NCBI GenBank assembly: GCA_937980205.1
Contig: CALJKW010000066.1
Span: 78,487 to 142,486, forward strand
DNA length: 64,000 nt
Origin: an uncultured Myxococcales bacterium
GTDB taxonomy: Bacteria > Myxococcota > Myxococcia > Myxococcales > Myxococcaceae
Reading direction: 5' to 3'
Each line of letters begins with the position of its first letter. The stretch's first letter is position 1. Shown here piece by piece: positions 34,971-44,489 of the stretch. The notes under the pieces were generated by a model that was given only the letters and a program-made list of their open reading frames with translations, was not told the DNA's origin and made no database searches. The position numbers and the translations under genes are program-made.

Positions 34971-37900
34971 ATGCTCCCCATTCTCCTGGTGGTCTTGACC
35001 CAGGCCCCGCAGAGCTGGGCCGACATCGACAAGCTGGTGAACGAGCAGAAGCTCGAGGCGGCCGCGACGGCCGTCGAGGGCCGGCTCTCGGCGGCGAAGA
35101 AGGGCTCCGACGACGCCGAGCTCGCCCGCGCGCTGCTCAAGCGCACGCAGCTGCGCATCGGCCTGGGGGGCTACGAGACCGCGGTGAAGGAGCTGAAGGC
35201 CGAGCCGTGGCCGAAGTCGCTGCTGCCGCGCTCGGCGGTGCAGCTCTATTACGCCCACGCGCTCATCCGGTACGTGAACGCGTACTCGTACGAGATCCGC
35301 CAGCGCGAGCGGCTGGACACCAAGGGCGAGATCGATCTCAAGGCCTGGACGGCGGACCAGCTCTGGCTCGAGGCGAACAAGGCGTTCGAGGAGGTCTGGA
35401 AGAACCGCGAGGAGCTCGGCGCGAAGGACCTGGGCGCTCTGGGCGAGTACCTCAACCCGAACGACTACCCGAAGGGCGTACGCGACACGCTGCGCGACGC
35501 GGTCACGTACCTGCGCGCCGACGCGCTCAACAACACGCAGGGCTGGAGCCCCGAGCAGCAGAACGAGCTCTACCGGCTCGACCTGAAAGGGCTCATCAAG
35601 GGCGACCCGGCGACCTCTTCGAAGGTGAGCCTGGTCGACCCGGCCGTGCACCCGCTCGTGCGCGTCGCGGCGATGTACGACGACCTCGAGGCGTGGGTTG
35701 CGAAGGCGGGTCGCAGAGAGGCCGCCCTCAACGCGCGCATGGAGCGCCTCGAGGCCCTGCGCCAGCACTTCACGTCCGAAGACGAGCGCGCGGCGATCGC
35801 CGCCGAGCTCGAGGCCCGGCTGCCCGGGGTGAAAGAGCTCCCCTGGTCCGCCGCTGCGCGGGGGCTGCTGGCCGAGTGGCTGCGCGAGGCGGGCGACAAC
35901 GTGCGCGCGCGCGCGATCGCGCTCGAGGGGGCGAAGGCCTTCCCCAACAGCTTCGGCGGGCGCCGCTGCAACCACGTCGTCAAGGCGATCGAAGCGCCGG
36001 ACTACGTGCTGTCCGGCATGACGGCCGACGGCGTCGAGCGCCGCTCGCTCGAGGTGTCGGCGCGGAACCTCGACAAGGTGTACTTCCGCGCGTACCGGGT
36101 CGACGTCGAGGCGATGCTGCAGCGCTCCGACTACTCGCTGTTGCCGCACGACGAAGAGACGCGGAGGCTGATGGCGGGGAAGGCTCCGGTGGCGAAGTGG
36201 GCCGTGGCGCTGCCGCCGACGCCCGACTTCAAGAGCCACCGCACGGTGGTGGTGCCCCCGCTGCGCGACGCCGGCCTGTACATGGTCGTCGCGTCGGCGC
36301 GTGAAGACTTCGTCGACAGGCAGAACCGGCTCGTCGCGCAGGCGCTGCTCATCACCAAGCTGGTGATGACGACGCGGCAGCAGTACGCCGACGGCTCGCT
36401 CGAGGTGCTCGTCGTCGACGGCAACAGCGGCGAGCCGGTCTCGGGCGTCGACGTCGAGCTGTGGAGCTGGGAGTACGGCCGCCCGCGCACGCGCGTCGAG
36501 ACGCAGCGCACCGACGCGACGGGCGGAGCGAAGTTCGCCCCGAAGGGCCGCCAGGGCCGCAACCACTTCGTCATCGCGCACAGCGGCAGCGAGTGGGCCC
36601 TCGAGCGGCAGAACATCTACTTCTCGGGCCAGAGCCGCCACGAGGTGAACGCGGCGATGATCTACACCGACCGCTCGGTCTACCGGCCGCAGCAGAAGGT
36701 GTTCTGGAAGGCCATCGCGTACCACGCGAACCCCGACCGCTCGGCGTTCAACACCGTGCCCAACACCGAGGTCACGGTGAGCCTGATGGACGCGAACTAC
36801 CAGGCGGTCGAGACGCGCACGCTCAAGACGAACGCGTTCGGCTCGGTCGCCGGAGAGTTCGTCATCCCCACCGGCCGCCTCCTCGGCAGCTGGAGCATCG
36901 CGGTGCGCGGCTCGAGCGCGTACATCCGCGTCGAGGAGTACAAGCGGCCCACGTTCGAGGTCTCGTTCAAGGACGCCGGCGGAGCGATGAAGCTCAACAC
37001 TCCGGCGACGCTGAGAGGCGAGGCGCGCTACTACTTCGGCCTGCCCGTGACGAGCGGGCAGGTGCGGTGGCGGGTGACGCGCACTCCGCAGTTCCCCTGG
37101 TGGTGGTGGGAGTGGGGCTGGTCGCCGCCACCCGCGCGCAGCCAGGTCGTCGCCGCGGGCACGTCGGCGCTGAAGGCCGACGGCTCGTTCGAGCTCACGT
37201 TCAAGCCGGAGGCCGACCCGAAGCTCGGCCCCGACGTGACGTACCGCTACGAGGCCGACGCGGACGTGACGGACGAGGGCGGTGAGACGCGCTCGGCGAA
37301 GAAGAGCGTGCGCCTGGGCAACGTGGCGATCGAGGCGCGCGCTTCACTCGACAAGGGCTTCGTCGTCGAGGGCACCGAGGCGCTGGTCGACGTGCGGCGA
37401 ACCGATCTCGACGGCAACGGCCGCGCAGGGAAGGGCACCTACCGGCTCCTGACCATCGCGCAGCCCGAGAAGGCGCGGCTCCCGGCAGACGAGCCCATGC
37501 CGAAGCCGCCAGGCACGAAGCCTGCGGCGGTGGAGACCGAGGGCGACAAGCTTCGGCAGCGGTGGGCGACCGGCTGGGCGCCGGCGCAGACGGTGCGCAG
37601 CTGGCCCGACGGCCCCGAGCAGTGGCGCGGAGAGCTCACCCACGACGCGAAGGGCGACGGCAAGCTCACGCTGCCGAAGCTGCCCGCCGGGGCCTACCGG
37701 CTGCGCTACGAGACGAAAGACGAGTTCGGCTCGAAGTTCGATACGGTGATGGACTTCGTGGTCGCCGGCCGCGGCTTCCCGCTGAAAGTGCCGGCGTACC
37801 TCAAGCTGCAGTCGAGCTCGGTCTCGGCCGGTGGCACCGCGCGCTTCCTGCTCGGCGGCGTCGACGGCCAGGCGATGGTGTTCGAGCTGTTCAAGGACGG

Positions 37901-40900
37901 GAAGCGCGTCGAGCGGCGCGTGCTGCACTCGGGGCGCGACGCGGCGGTGCTCGAGCTGCCGGTGACGGCGGAAGATCGCGGCGGCTACTCGGTCTCGGTG
38001 CAGATCGTCCGCGACTACCAGGTGATGCAGTTCACCGAGCACGTCTACGTCCCGCGCGACGACAAGGAGCTGAAGGTCGAGTTCTCGACGATGCGCGACA
38101 CGCTCAAGCCGGGCGCGAAGGAGACGTTCAAGGTCACGGTGAAGGGCGTCGCGAACAAGCTCGAGGCGGGCGCGGCCGAGGTGCTCGCGTACATGTACGA
38201 CCAGTCGCTGGATCTGTTCGGGCCACACGCTCCGCCGTCGGCGCTGTCGCTGTACCCGGGGCGCACCGGCGTGCCGTACAGCATGTCGAGCGTGGGCCAG
38301 GCGTCGGCCGACTGGCTGTCGCGGAACGAGTGGTACACGCTGCCGGAGTACCCGCACCTTCGCGACGACCAGCTCAAGTTCTACGACGAGTACGGCATCG
38401 GCGGCCCCGGAGGCCGCTTCCGCGGTGGGCCGATGATGCGCAAGGCGATGCGCGAGCGCAGCGCCGGAGAGATGAACGGCGCGCTCGCGGAGGCCGCCCC
38501 CGAGCCCGAGGCGAAGGAAGAGGGCCGGGCGGAGCTCGCGAAGAAGGTGCCTGCAGCGCCGCCTCCGCCGCCGCTCGCACAGCCGGTGCAGGGGGGCCTG
38601 CTGAGCCGTGACACCGGCGGGGCGCAGGCCGAGGCGGCTCCGGTGCAGGTGCGCGCGAACTTCTCCGAGACGGCGTTCTTCAAGCCGAACCTCATCACCG
38701 ACGGCAACGGCTCGGTGAGCTTCGAGTTCCAGGTGCCCGACTCGGTGACGGCGTGGAACGTGTGGGCGCACGCGGTGACGAAAGATCTGCGCGGCGGCTC
38801 GGTGAAGGCGACGACGCGCTCGGTGAAGGACCTGATGGTGCGGCCATACCTGCCGCGCTTCCTGCGCGAGGGCGACCAGGCGCTGCTCAAGGTGGTGGTG
38901 AACAACGCGTCGCAGAAAGATCTGACGGGCGAGCTTCGGCTCGAGATCTTCGACCCCGACACGAACGCGTCGCTGCTCAAGGAGTTCGGGGTGACCGCGG
39001 CGGCTCCTCAAGGCTTCACGGTGAAGGGCGGGCAGAGCTCGAACCTGTCGTTCTCGATGACGGCCCCGAAGCGGGTGGGCCAGGCGGCGTTCCGCGTCGT
39101 CGCGAAGACTCAAGACTTCTCGGACGGCGAGCTGCGCGTGCTGCCGCTGCTGCCCTCGCGCATGCACCTCGTGCAGTCGAAGTTCGCCACGCTGCGCGAC
39201 AAGGACTCGCGGACGCTGACGTTCGAGGACCTGGCGAAGTCCGACGATCCCACGCGCATCAACGAGCAGCTCGTCGTCACCATCGACGCGCAGCTGTTCT
39301 TCACCGTGCTGCAGGCGCTGCCGTACCTGGTCCGGTACCCGTACGAGTGCACCGAGCAGACGCTGAACCGCTTCGTCTCGACCGGCATCGTGACGTCGGT
39401 GTTCCGCGATCACCCGGCGGTGGCGAAGATGGCCGCGAAGTTCAGCAAGCGCGACACGCCCCTCGAGACCTTCGACTCGATGGACCCGAATCGGAAGATC
39501 GCGCTCGAGGAGGCGCCCTGGCTGCAGGCCGCCAAGGGCGGGAAGAGCCCCGACGAGTCGTACATCGACGTGCTCGACCCGAAGGTGGCGGCGGCCGAGC
39601 GGGCGTCCGCGCTGGCGAAGCTGAAGAAGGCGCAGCTCTCGAACGGCGCGTGGCCGTGGTTCCCCGGTGGGCCGCCGTCGCCGTACATGACGCTGTACCT
39701 CTTGCACGGCTTCGCCAAGGCGACCGAGTTCAAGGTCGACGTGCCGCGCGACGTGGTGCAGCGCGCGTGGACGTACGTGGGCAACGAGTTCCGCGGCGAC
39801 ACGCGCCGGTGCATGGCGCAGGACGGCTGCTGGGAGTGGGTGACGTTCCTGAACTACGTGGCCTCGGCGTTCCCCGACGAGTCGTGGCTCGGCGGCGCGC
39901 TGTCGGCGGCCGAGCGCCAGCAGATGCTCGAGTTCAGCTTCAAGCACTGGAAGAAGCACTCGCCGTACCTGAAGGGGTACCTCGCCCTGACGCTGAAGCG
40001 GGCGAAGCGGGACGCGGACGCGAAGCTCGTGTTCGACAGCGTGATGGACTCGGCGAAGACGACGAAAGACGAGGGCACCTTCTGGGCGCCGGAGGACCGC
40101 TCGTGGCTCTGGTACAACGACACCATCGAGACGCACGCGTTCGCGCTGCGCACGCTGACGGAGCTTCAGCCGAAGGACCCGCGCCGTGACGGCCTGGTGC
40201 AGTGGCTGCTCGTGAACAAGAAGCTGAACCAGTGGAAGTCGACGCGCGCGACGGCCGAGGTCATCTACGCGCTGGTGAAGCACATGGAGGCCGACAAGTC
40301 GCTCGGCGTCCGCGAGGAGTCGATCGTCGAGGTCGGGCCCATTCGGAAGACCTGGGTGTTCGCTCCCGACGAGTACACGGGGAAGAAGAACCAGCTCGTC
40401 ATCCCCGGGCCCGAGGTGACGCCGGCGATGTCGACGGTGAAGGTGTCGAAGTCGACGAAGGGGTTCCAGTTCGCGTCCGCCACGTGGCACTTCTCGACCG
40501 ACAAGCTGCCGGCCGAGGGGAAGGGCGACCTGTTCTCGGTGTCGCGCACCTACTTCAAGCGCGAGAAGGGCCCGAAGGACGTGTCGCTCAAGCCGCTCGC
40601 GGACGGAGCCCGCGTCGAGGTCGGCGACGAGCTCGAGGTGCAGCTCTCGATTCGCTCGCGGGCGCCCGCCGAATACGTGCACGTGAAGGACCCGCGCGGC
40701 GCCGGCTTCGAGCCCGAAGGCGCCGTGTCCAGGTACAAGTGGAACCTCGGGCTGGGCTGGTACGAGGAGTACCGCGACTCGTCGACGAACTTCTTCTTCG
40801 AGTCGGTGCCGGTGGGCGAGTTCACGTTCAAGTACCGGGTGCGGGCGTCGGTCGCGGGCACGTTCCGCGTCGGGCCCGCGGTGATGCAGTCGATGTACGC

Positions 40901-40961
40901 GCCGGAGTTCACCGCGTACTCGGCCGGGCACGTGGTGCCGGTCGCGGCTTCGGGGCAGTGA
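34971..40961 (+). CDS. Bacterial alpha-2-macroglobulin family protein
   Basis: 1,996 residues. The ATG at 34971 gives a short signal peptide (MLPILLVVLTQAPQSWA) without a lipobox, so this form may be periplasmic or secreted rather than lipidated as in E. coli YfhM. Domains: an N-terminal helical region to about 360, MG2 near 470-700 (DRSVYRPQQKVFWKA), a Pro/Ala/Glu-rich bait-like stretch near 1170-1228, the A2M domain after it (ETAFFKPNLITD), and the thioester domain with YECTEQT, Cys at residue 1460 pairing with Gln. Such proteins trap proteases covalently. No pbpC partner is adjacent; a small gene overlaps its stop. Confidence 0.93.
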   Translation: MLPILLVVLTQAPQSWADIDKLVNEQKLEAAATAVEGRLSAAKKGSDDAELARALLKRTQLRIGLGGYETAVKELKAEPWPKSLLPRSAVQLYYAHALIRYVNAYSYEIRQRERLDTKGEIDLKAWTADQLWLEANKAFEEVWKNREELGAKDLGALGEYLNPNDYPKGVRDTLRDAVTYLRADALNNTQGWSPEQQNELYRLDLKGLIKGDPATSSKVSLVDPAVHPLVRVAAMYDDLEAWVAKAGRREAALNARMERLEALRQHFTSEDERAAIAAELEARLPGVKELPWSAAARGLLAEWLREAGDNVRARAIALEGAKAFPNSFGGRRCNHVVKAIEAPDYVLSGMTADGVERRSLEVSARNLDKVYFRAYRVDVEAMLQRSDYSLLPHDEETRRLMAGKAPVAKWAVALPPTPDFKSHRTVVVPPLRDAGLYMVVASAREDFVDRQNRLVAQALLITKLVMTTRQQYADGSLEVLVVDGNSGEPVSGVDVELWSWEYGRPRTRVETQRTDATGGAKFAPKGRQGRNHFVIAHSGSEWALERQNIYFSGQSRHEVNAAMIYTDRSVYRPQQKVFWKAIAYHANPDRSAFNTVPNTEVTVSLMDANYQAVETRTLKTNAFGSVAGEFVIPTGRLLGSWSIAVRGSSAYIRVEEYKRPTFEVSFKDAGGAMKLNTPATLRGEARYYFGLPVTSGQVRWRVTRTPQFPWWWWEWGWSPPPARSQVVAAGTSALKADGSFELTFKPEADPKLGPDVTYRYEADADVTDEGGETRSAKKSVRLGNVAIEARASLDKGFVVEGTEALVDVRRTDLDGNGRAGKGTYRLLTIAQPEKARLPADEPMPKPPGTKPAAVETEGDKLRQRWATGWAPAQTVRSWPDGPEQWRGELTHDAKGDGKLTLPKLPAGAYRLRYETKDEFGSKFDTVMDFVVAGRGFPLKVPAYLKLQSSSVSAGGTARFLLGGVDGQAMVFELFKDGKRVERRVLHSGRDAAVLELPVTAEDRGGYSVSVQIVRDYQVMQFTEHVYVPRDDKELKVEFSTMRDTLKPGAKETFKVTVKGVANKLEAGAAEVLAYMYDQSLDLFGPHAPPSALSLYPGRTGVPYSMSSVGQASADWLSRNEWYTLPEYPHLRDDQLKFYDEYGIGGPGGRFRGGPMMRKAMRERSAGEMNGALAEAAPEPEAKEEGRAELAKKVPAAPPPPPLAQPVQGGLLSRDTGGAQAEAAPVQVRANFSETAFFKPNLITDGNGSVSFEFQVPDSVTAWNVWAHAVTKDLRGGSVKATTRSVKDLMVRPYLPRFLREGDQALLKVVVNNASQKDLTGELRLEIFDPDTNASLLKEFGVTAAAPQGFTVKGGQSSNLSFSMTAPKRVGQAAFRVVAKTQDFSDGELRVLPLLPSRMHLVQSKFATLRDKDSRTLTFEDLAKSDDPTRINEQLVVTIDAQLFFTVLQALPYLVRYPYECTEQTLNRFVSTGIVTSVFRDHPAVAKMAAKFSKRDTPLETFDSMDPNRKIALEEAPWLQAAKGGKSPDESYIDVLDPKVAAAERASALAKLKKAQLSNGAWPWFPGGPPSPYMTLYLLHGFAKATEFKVDVPRDVVQRAWTYVGNEFRGDTRRCMAQDGCWEWVTFLNYVASAFPDESWLGGALSAAERQQMLEFSFKHWKKHSPYLKGYLALTLKRAKRDADAKLVFDSVMDSAKTTKDEGTFWAPEDRSWLWYNDTIETHAFALRTLTELQPKDPRRDGLVQWLLVNKKLNQWKSTRATAEVIYALVKHMEADKSLGVREESIVEVGPIRKTWVFAPDEYTGKKNQLVIPGPEVTPAMSTVKVSKSTKGFQFASATWHFSTDKLPAEGKGDLFSVSRTYFKREKGPKDVSLKPLADGARVEVGDELEVQLSIRSRAPAEYVHVKDPRGAGFEPEGAVSRYKWNLGLGWYEEYRDSSTNFFFESVPVGEFTFKYRVRASVAGTFRVGPAVMQSMYAPEFTAYSAGHVVPVAASGQ

Positions 40962-41329
40962 CGACCTACGTCATCGCTGTGAAGTGCGAGCGGCCGCCGG
41001 CCGAGCTCGTCCGGCGCATCAGCCACGTTACCGGTGACTCCGTCGGTGCGGTGCACCGGGCGCTGACTGGCGCGGCACCCTTGGTCTCGGCTTACGTGCT
41101 CGGAAACGACCACCTGGCACGGCGTGAGGTGCTTCGGGGCGTCGTGAACGCGCTTCTCGAGGCCAGGCTCAGCGTCGATGCGCGCGTGTACGACGAGGGC
41201 GAAGCGCCCGAGAACGCGACTCGGCTCACACTGCAGCAGGTGCTCGAGGCGCTCAGCGCCGATGACCAGGAGCGCGCGCGGCGCGCAGAGTTCGACGACC
41301 GTACGGGGCACGACCGTAGAAGGCGGTAG
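40958..41329 (+). CDS. Small protein of unknown function coupled to A2M
   Basis: 123 residues from a GTG overlapping the A2M stop (GTGA). No signal peptide. It is Ala/Arg/Val-rich with alternating strands and helices (VIAVKCERPPAELVRRISHVTG, LARREVLRGVVNALLEARL) and ends in an Arg cluster. The pattern TYVIAVKC...LVRRISHVTGDSVGAVHRALTGA loosely resembles the ribosomal L7/L12 C-terminal fold, but this is weak. Coupling to the A2M gene is the only functional hint. Confidence 0.6.
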   Translation: MTTYVIAVKCERPPAELVRRISHVTGDSVGAVHRALTGAAPLVSAYVLGNDHLARREVLRGVVNALLEARLSVDARVYDEGEAPENATRLTLQQVLEALSADDQERARRAEFDDRTGHDRRRR

Positions 41330-41361
41330 AGGTTCGTTGCACTCGTTCGGGGCGGGCGGGG

Positions 41362-41367
41362 TATACG
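41362..41367 (+). promoter_or_regulatory. -10-like TATACG near the small membrane protein start
   Basis: TATACG ends 10 bp before the ATG at 41378, with no Shine-Dalgarno between them, so a leaderless transcript is likely. Confidence 0.35.
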
Positions 41368-41377
41368 CACCGTCCCC

Positions 41378-41659
41378 ATGCTGCTCACGCACTTCGGAAA
41401 AGGGTTGGCCGGGCTCTTCGCAGGCGCGGCGCTCGCGCTCGGCGGCCTGCTCGCGCTGTTCGTCTGCATGCTCAACGTCGCCGCCGGGCAGTTTGCCGTC
41501 GCGGCGATGGCCGGGGTGATGACGGTGGTGCTCGGCTCCGCCGGCGCCGACTTCATCTTCCGCGCCATGCAGGGCGACGCCGCGGTGCGCGTGTTCCGCA
41601 CGACGGTGAGCGTCGGGCTGACCGTCGGAGTGCTGCTCGCGGCTGCGCTCGCCGCCTGA
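41378..41659 (+). CDS. Small integral membrane protein
   Basis: 93 residues with two or three hydrophobic helices (GLAGLFAGAALALGGLLALFVC, GQFAVAAMAGVMTVVLGSAGADF, VSVGLTVGVLLAAALAA) and a short basic loop. No family recognised. It lies convergent to the phospholipase-like gene (41 bp apart). Confidence 0.6.
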   Translation: MLLTHFGKGLAGLFAGAALALGGLLALFVCMLNVAAGQFAVAAMAGVMTVVLGSAGADFIFRAMQGDAAVRVFRTTVSVGLTVGVLLAAALAA

Positions 41660-41700
41660 CCGGCGGTTGGGAGACTCGGGCCGGTGCTGAAGCCACCGTC

Positions 41701-42639
41701 TCAGTGCAGCTCGTCGACCGCCGGCGGCGCCGCGGCCTCGGGCGCGCTCGGCCTCGGCGGGGCCACGTCGGGGGGGCCCTCGGGGAACACGTCGAGCACC
41801 TTCGCGCGCGATCTCGGCGTGAAGCTGCTGCGCCGAATCAGCCCGCCCAGCACGGTCAGCGCGCGGCGGGTGGTGTCGAGCGCGCTCTCCACCGACGTCC
41901 ACACGTCGACGTCGGGGCCGCGGTACAGCTCGCGGCTGCCGGAGACGGTGCCGTTCTTCACGCCCTTCAGCCGCCCGAGCGGAGACCCCAGCGCCAGCGA
42001 GAACAGGTACAGCCCGCGCATCCACCCGTCGACCTCGAGCTTCGTCGGCGCCTCTCCGACCGCGTCGTTCGACGCCACGCGGATGAGCTCGTAGAACCCG
42101 CGGCCGATGCCCTTCGGGCCGGTCGCTTTCCGAATCTGCAGCTTCGTGCGCACGGCGGACGTGCCGACCAGCGGAGAGCCGTGCAGCTCCTGCATCAGGA
42201 ACAACGACTGAACCCACTCGACGCGCCCGCGCGCGGCGACGACGGTCTCCTTGGGGCCGCGGGTCTTCAGCGCGAGCCGCTGCACCGCGGGCTCGAGGGC
42301 GCGGACGACGGCGAGCTGGGTGAAGTAGCCGGCGAGAAAGGCGAGGCCGGCGTCGGTGCCGACGAGGGCTCCGTTGGCGACGAGCTCGGCGATCTTCAGC
42401 CCGAATGAGACCGGGGCACGTTCCCGAAACAGCCTCGCGAACCGGGGAGCGTCACCGCGCCCCAGCCACGCCTCGAGGCCGTGCGACCAGCCGCCGAACC
42501 ACGGCAGCTCGGGCAGCGCGCCACCGAACCGTGCGTACTCGAGGTCTTCGCCGAGGGCGCGCGCGAACTCGGGCGGTAACGCGCTCGCGTGCGCGGCCAG
42601 GCGCTCGACGGCGGTGAGTGACGAGAGAAGAGCGGGCAC
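41701..42639 (-). CDS. Zinc-dependent phospholipase C-like protein, probably degenerate active site
   Basis: 312 residues from a GTG at 42639. The ATG at 42687 is also in frame but would overlap the pepA start and the palindrome at 42654-42680, so GTG is preferred. The core FGLKIAELVANGALVGTDAGLAFLAGYFTQLAVVRALEPAV resembles the Zn_dep_PLPC family, where the GYFTHLxxDR-type segment supplies metal ligands. Here the His is Gln and the Asp is Val, so metal binding is doubtful. A Pro/Ala-rich tail ends the protein. It is divergent from pepA. Confidence 0.55.
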   Translation of the reverse strand: MPALLSSLTAVERLAAHASALPPEFARALGEDLEYARFGGALPELPWFGGWSHGLEAWLGRGDAPRFARLFRERAPVSFGLKIAELVANGALVGTDAGLAFLAGYFTQLAVVRALEPAVQRLALKTRGPKETVVAARGRVEWVQSLFLMQELHGSPLVGTSAVRTKLQIRKATGPKGIGRGFYELIRVASNDAVGEAPTKLEVDGWMRGLYLFSLALGSPLGRLKGVKNGTVSGSRELYRGPDVDVWTSVESALDTTRRALTVLGGLIRRSSFTPRSRAKVLDVFPEGPPDVAPPRPSAPEAAAPPAVDELH

Positions 42640-42653
42640 GAGACGGCGGTAGA

Positions 42654-42680
42654 CGGACCTTACCTTTCTTGTAAGGTCCG
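42654..42680. promoter_or_regulatory. Perfect 10-bp inverted repeat in the pepA divergent promoter region
   Basis: Arms CGGACCTTAC (42654-42663) and GTAAGGTCCG (42671-42680) with a 7-nt spacer, in the 46 bp between the two start codons. Being symmetric and centred between divergent genes, it looks like an operator for a dimeric regulator; alternatively the arms supply AAGG ribosome sites in both directions. Confidence 0.6.
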
Positions 42681-42685
42681 GCCTC

Positions 42686-44254
42686 ATGAACTTCACCTTT
42701 GCTGGGGGCGACGCGGCGCGCGCGAAAGCCGACGTGCTCGTCATCCCCGTCTTCGACAGCGAGCTCAACGACAAGAAGAAGCAGGCCCAGGCGCTCGCCT
42801 CGGCGGACAAGAAGCTGAAAGGACTGCTGCTCAAGACCGCGGCGCAAGAGGGGTTCAAGGGCAAAGGCGAGCAGACGCTCGCGTTCCACACCCACGGGAA
42901 GATCGGCGCCCAGCGGGTGCTGCTCATCGGCCTGGGGGCTCGCGCGAAGTTCAGCGCCGAGGTGCTGCGCCTGGCGATGGGGCGGGCGGTGAAGGCGTCG
43001 AACCGCCTGCGCGCGCGGACGGCGGTCATCGCGGTCCCCGTGCTGCGCGAGCTCGAGGCCGGCGTGCGCGCCATCGTCGAGGGCTTCGAGCTGGGCGGGT
43101 ACCGGTTCGACCGGTGGCGCACGACGAACAAGGAAGAGCAGTCGGCTCCGCGCGTCGAGAAGGTGCAGCTCGTGCTGCCCGAGGGCGTGAAGAAAGATCG
43201 GACGCTCGAGGCCGCGGTGACGCTCGGCCGCAGGGTCGCCGAGGCGACGAACTGGGCGCGGGATCTGGTGAACGAGCCCGCCGGCGCGCTGACGCCGACG
43301 GCGCTGGCGGAGGCCGCGAAGAAGATGGCCGGCGAGATCGGCCTGAAGGTCGAGGTGCTCGGCCGCAAGGACATCGAGAAGCTCAAGATGGGCATGTTCC
43401 TCGGCGTGACCCAGGGCTCGGTCGAGGAGCCGAAGCTGATTCACCTCTCGTGGGTGCCCGAGGACGGAAAGCTCGCGAAGCGGCCCGCGCTCGCGCTCGT
43501 AGGCAAGGCGATCACGTTCGACTCCGGCGGCCTGTCGCTGAAGACCGCCGAGGGCATGGTGGACATGAAGACCGACATGGCCGGCTCGGCCGCCGTGCTC
43601 GGGGCGATGCGGGTGATCGGCGCGATCAAGCCGCCGTTCCCGGTGCACGCCTTCATGGGCGCCTGCGAGAACATGCCGTCGGGGACGGCGTACCGGCCCG
43701 GAGACATTCTGGTGTCGCGCCTCGGCAAGACGGTGGAGATCACGAACACCGACGCCGAGGGCCGCCTCGTGCTCGGCGACGTGCTCGCCTACGCGAACGA
43801 GCTCAAGCCGGCGATGATCGTCGACCTCGCGACGCTGACCGGCGCCTGCATGATCGCCCTCGGGCACTACATCGCCGGCGCGTTCGGCGACGACGACCAG
43901 GCCGTGTGGTCGGTGATGGAGGCGGCTCGCAGCGCGGGCGAAGAGCTGTGGCGCATGCCGGTCACCGACCTGCAGCGCGACGCGCTCAAGAGCGACGTGG
44001 CGGACATGAAGAACGCCGGAGAGCGCTGGGGCGGCGCCATCAACGCGGCGCTCTTCCTCAAGGAGTTCGTCGGTGGCACCCCCTGGGTGCACCTCGACAT
44101 CGCCGGCCCGTCGCAGAGCCCGAAAGAGCGCGGCTACCACTCGCGCGGCGCCACCGGCGTCGGCGTCCGGACGCTGGTCGAGCTCACCCGCCGCAGGGCG
44201 ATGGAGCTCGAGAACGCGGAGAAGGACGAGACTCCGGGTCCGGTCGACGCCTGA
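42686..44254 (+). CDS. pepA: Leucyl aminopeptidase (M17 family)
   Basis: 522 residues. A cytosolic hexameric exopeptidase that removes N-terminal residues using two divalent metals. Metal and catalytic motifs: VGKAITFDSGGLSLK near residue 273 (Lys and Asp), DMKTDMAGSAAVLGAM (Asp) and the family signature NTDAEGRLVL near residue 353 (Asp, Glu, Arg). The N-terminal Macro-like domain spans the first 165 residues. Its start codon sits 6 bp after the palindrome at 42654-42680. The last 20 residues are an acidic extension. M17 proteins can also act as DNA-binding regulators in E. coli; nothing here shows that. Confidence 0.95.
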   Translation: MNFTFAGGDAARAKADVLVIPVFDSELNDKKKQAQALASADKKLKGLLLKTAAQEGFKGKGEQTLAFHTHGKIGAQRVLLIGLGARAKFSAEVLRLAMGRAVKASNRLRARTAVIAVPVLRELEAGVRAIVEGFELGGYRFDRWRTTNKEEQSAPRVEKVQLVLPEGVKKDRTLEAAVTLGRRVAEATNWARDLVNEPAGALTPTALAEAAKKMAGEIGLKVEVLGRKDIEKLKMGMFLGVTQGSVEEPKLIHLSWVPEDGKLAKRPALALVGKAITFDSGGLSLKTAEGMVDMKTDMAGSAAVLGAMRVIGAIKPPFPVHAFMGACENMPSGTAYRPGDILVSRLGKTVEITNTDAEGRLVLGDVLAYANELKPAMIVDLATLTGACMIALGHYIAGAFGDDDQAVWSVMEAARSAGEELWRMPVTDLQRDALKSDVADMKNAGERWGGAINAALFLKEFVGGTPWVHLDIAGPSQSPKERGYHSRGATGVGVRTLVELTRRRAMELENAEKDETPGPVDA

Positions 44255-44308
44255 GATGTCGGCGCGGGCCGGCGCATTGGCGACCGCGTCCGAGATGCGC
44301 GTTCCCAT

Positions 44309-44368
44309 TGAGACGAGACGCGTCGTCTCAGCCGTTCGAGGTCGCGCTCCGCTGAGACGGGCCGTCTC
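44309..44368. repeat. Two outlying GAGACG palindromes
   Basis: TGAGACGA...TCGTCTCA (44309-44330, 6-nt loop) and GAGACGG-G-CCGTCTC (44354-44368). They share the GAGACG/CGTCTC arms of the larger element at 44490-44694 and lie in the same gene gap. Confidence 0.6.
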
Positions 44369-44489
44369 GTGTCAATCGCGGGGTTGGCGATGCCGCAGCC
44401 TGCGGGCCGCGGGCGACGGACGGGGTCATCCTCGGTCCGATCCACCGCTGCGCCGCTGCGTCCGCGGTGCTGGCTGCAGGGTTCGGTGC

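Noticed and set aside
37344..40931. Long minus-strand frame opposite the alpha-2-macroglobulin gene
   Set aside because: Composition is Arg/Leu/His-rich without domains, and it is fully overlapped by a well-supported gene.
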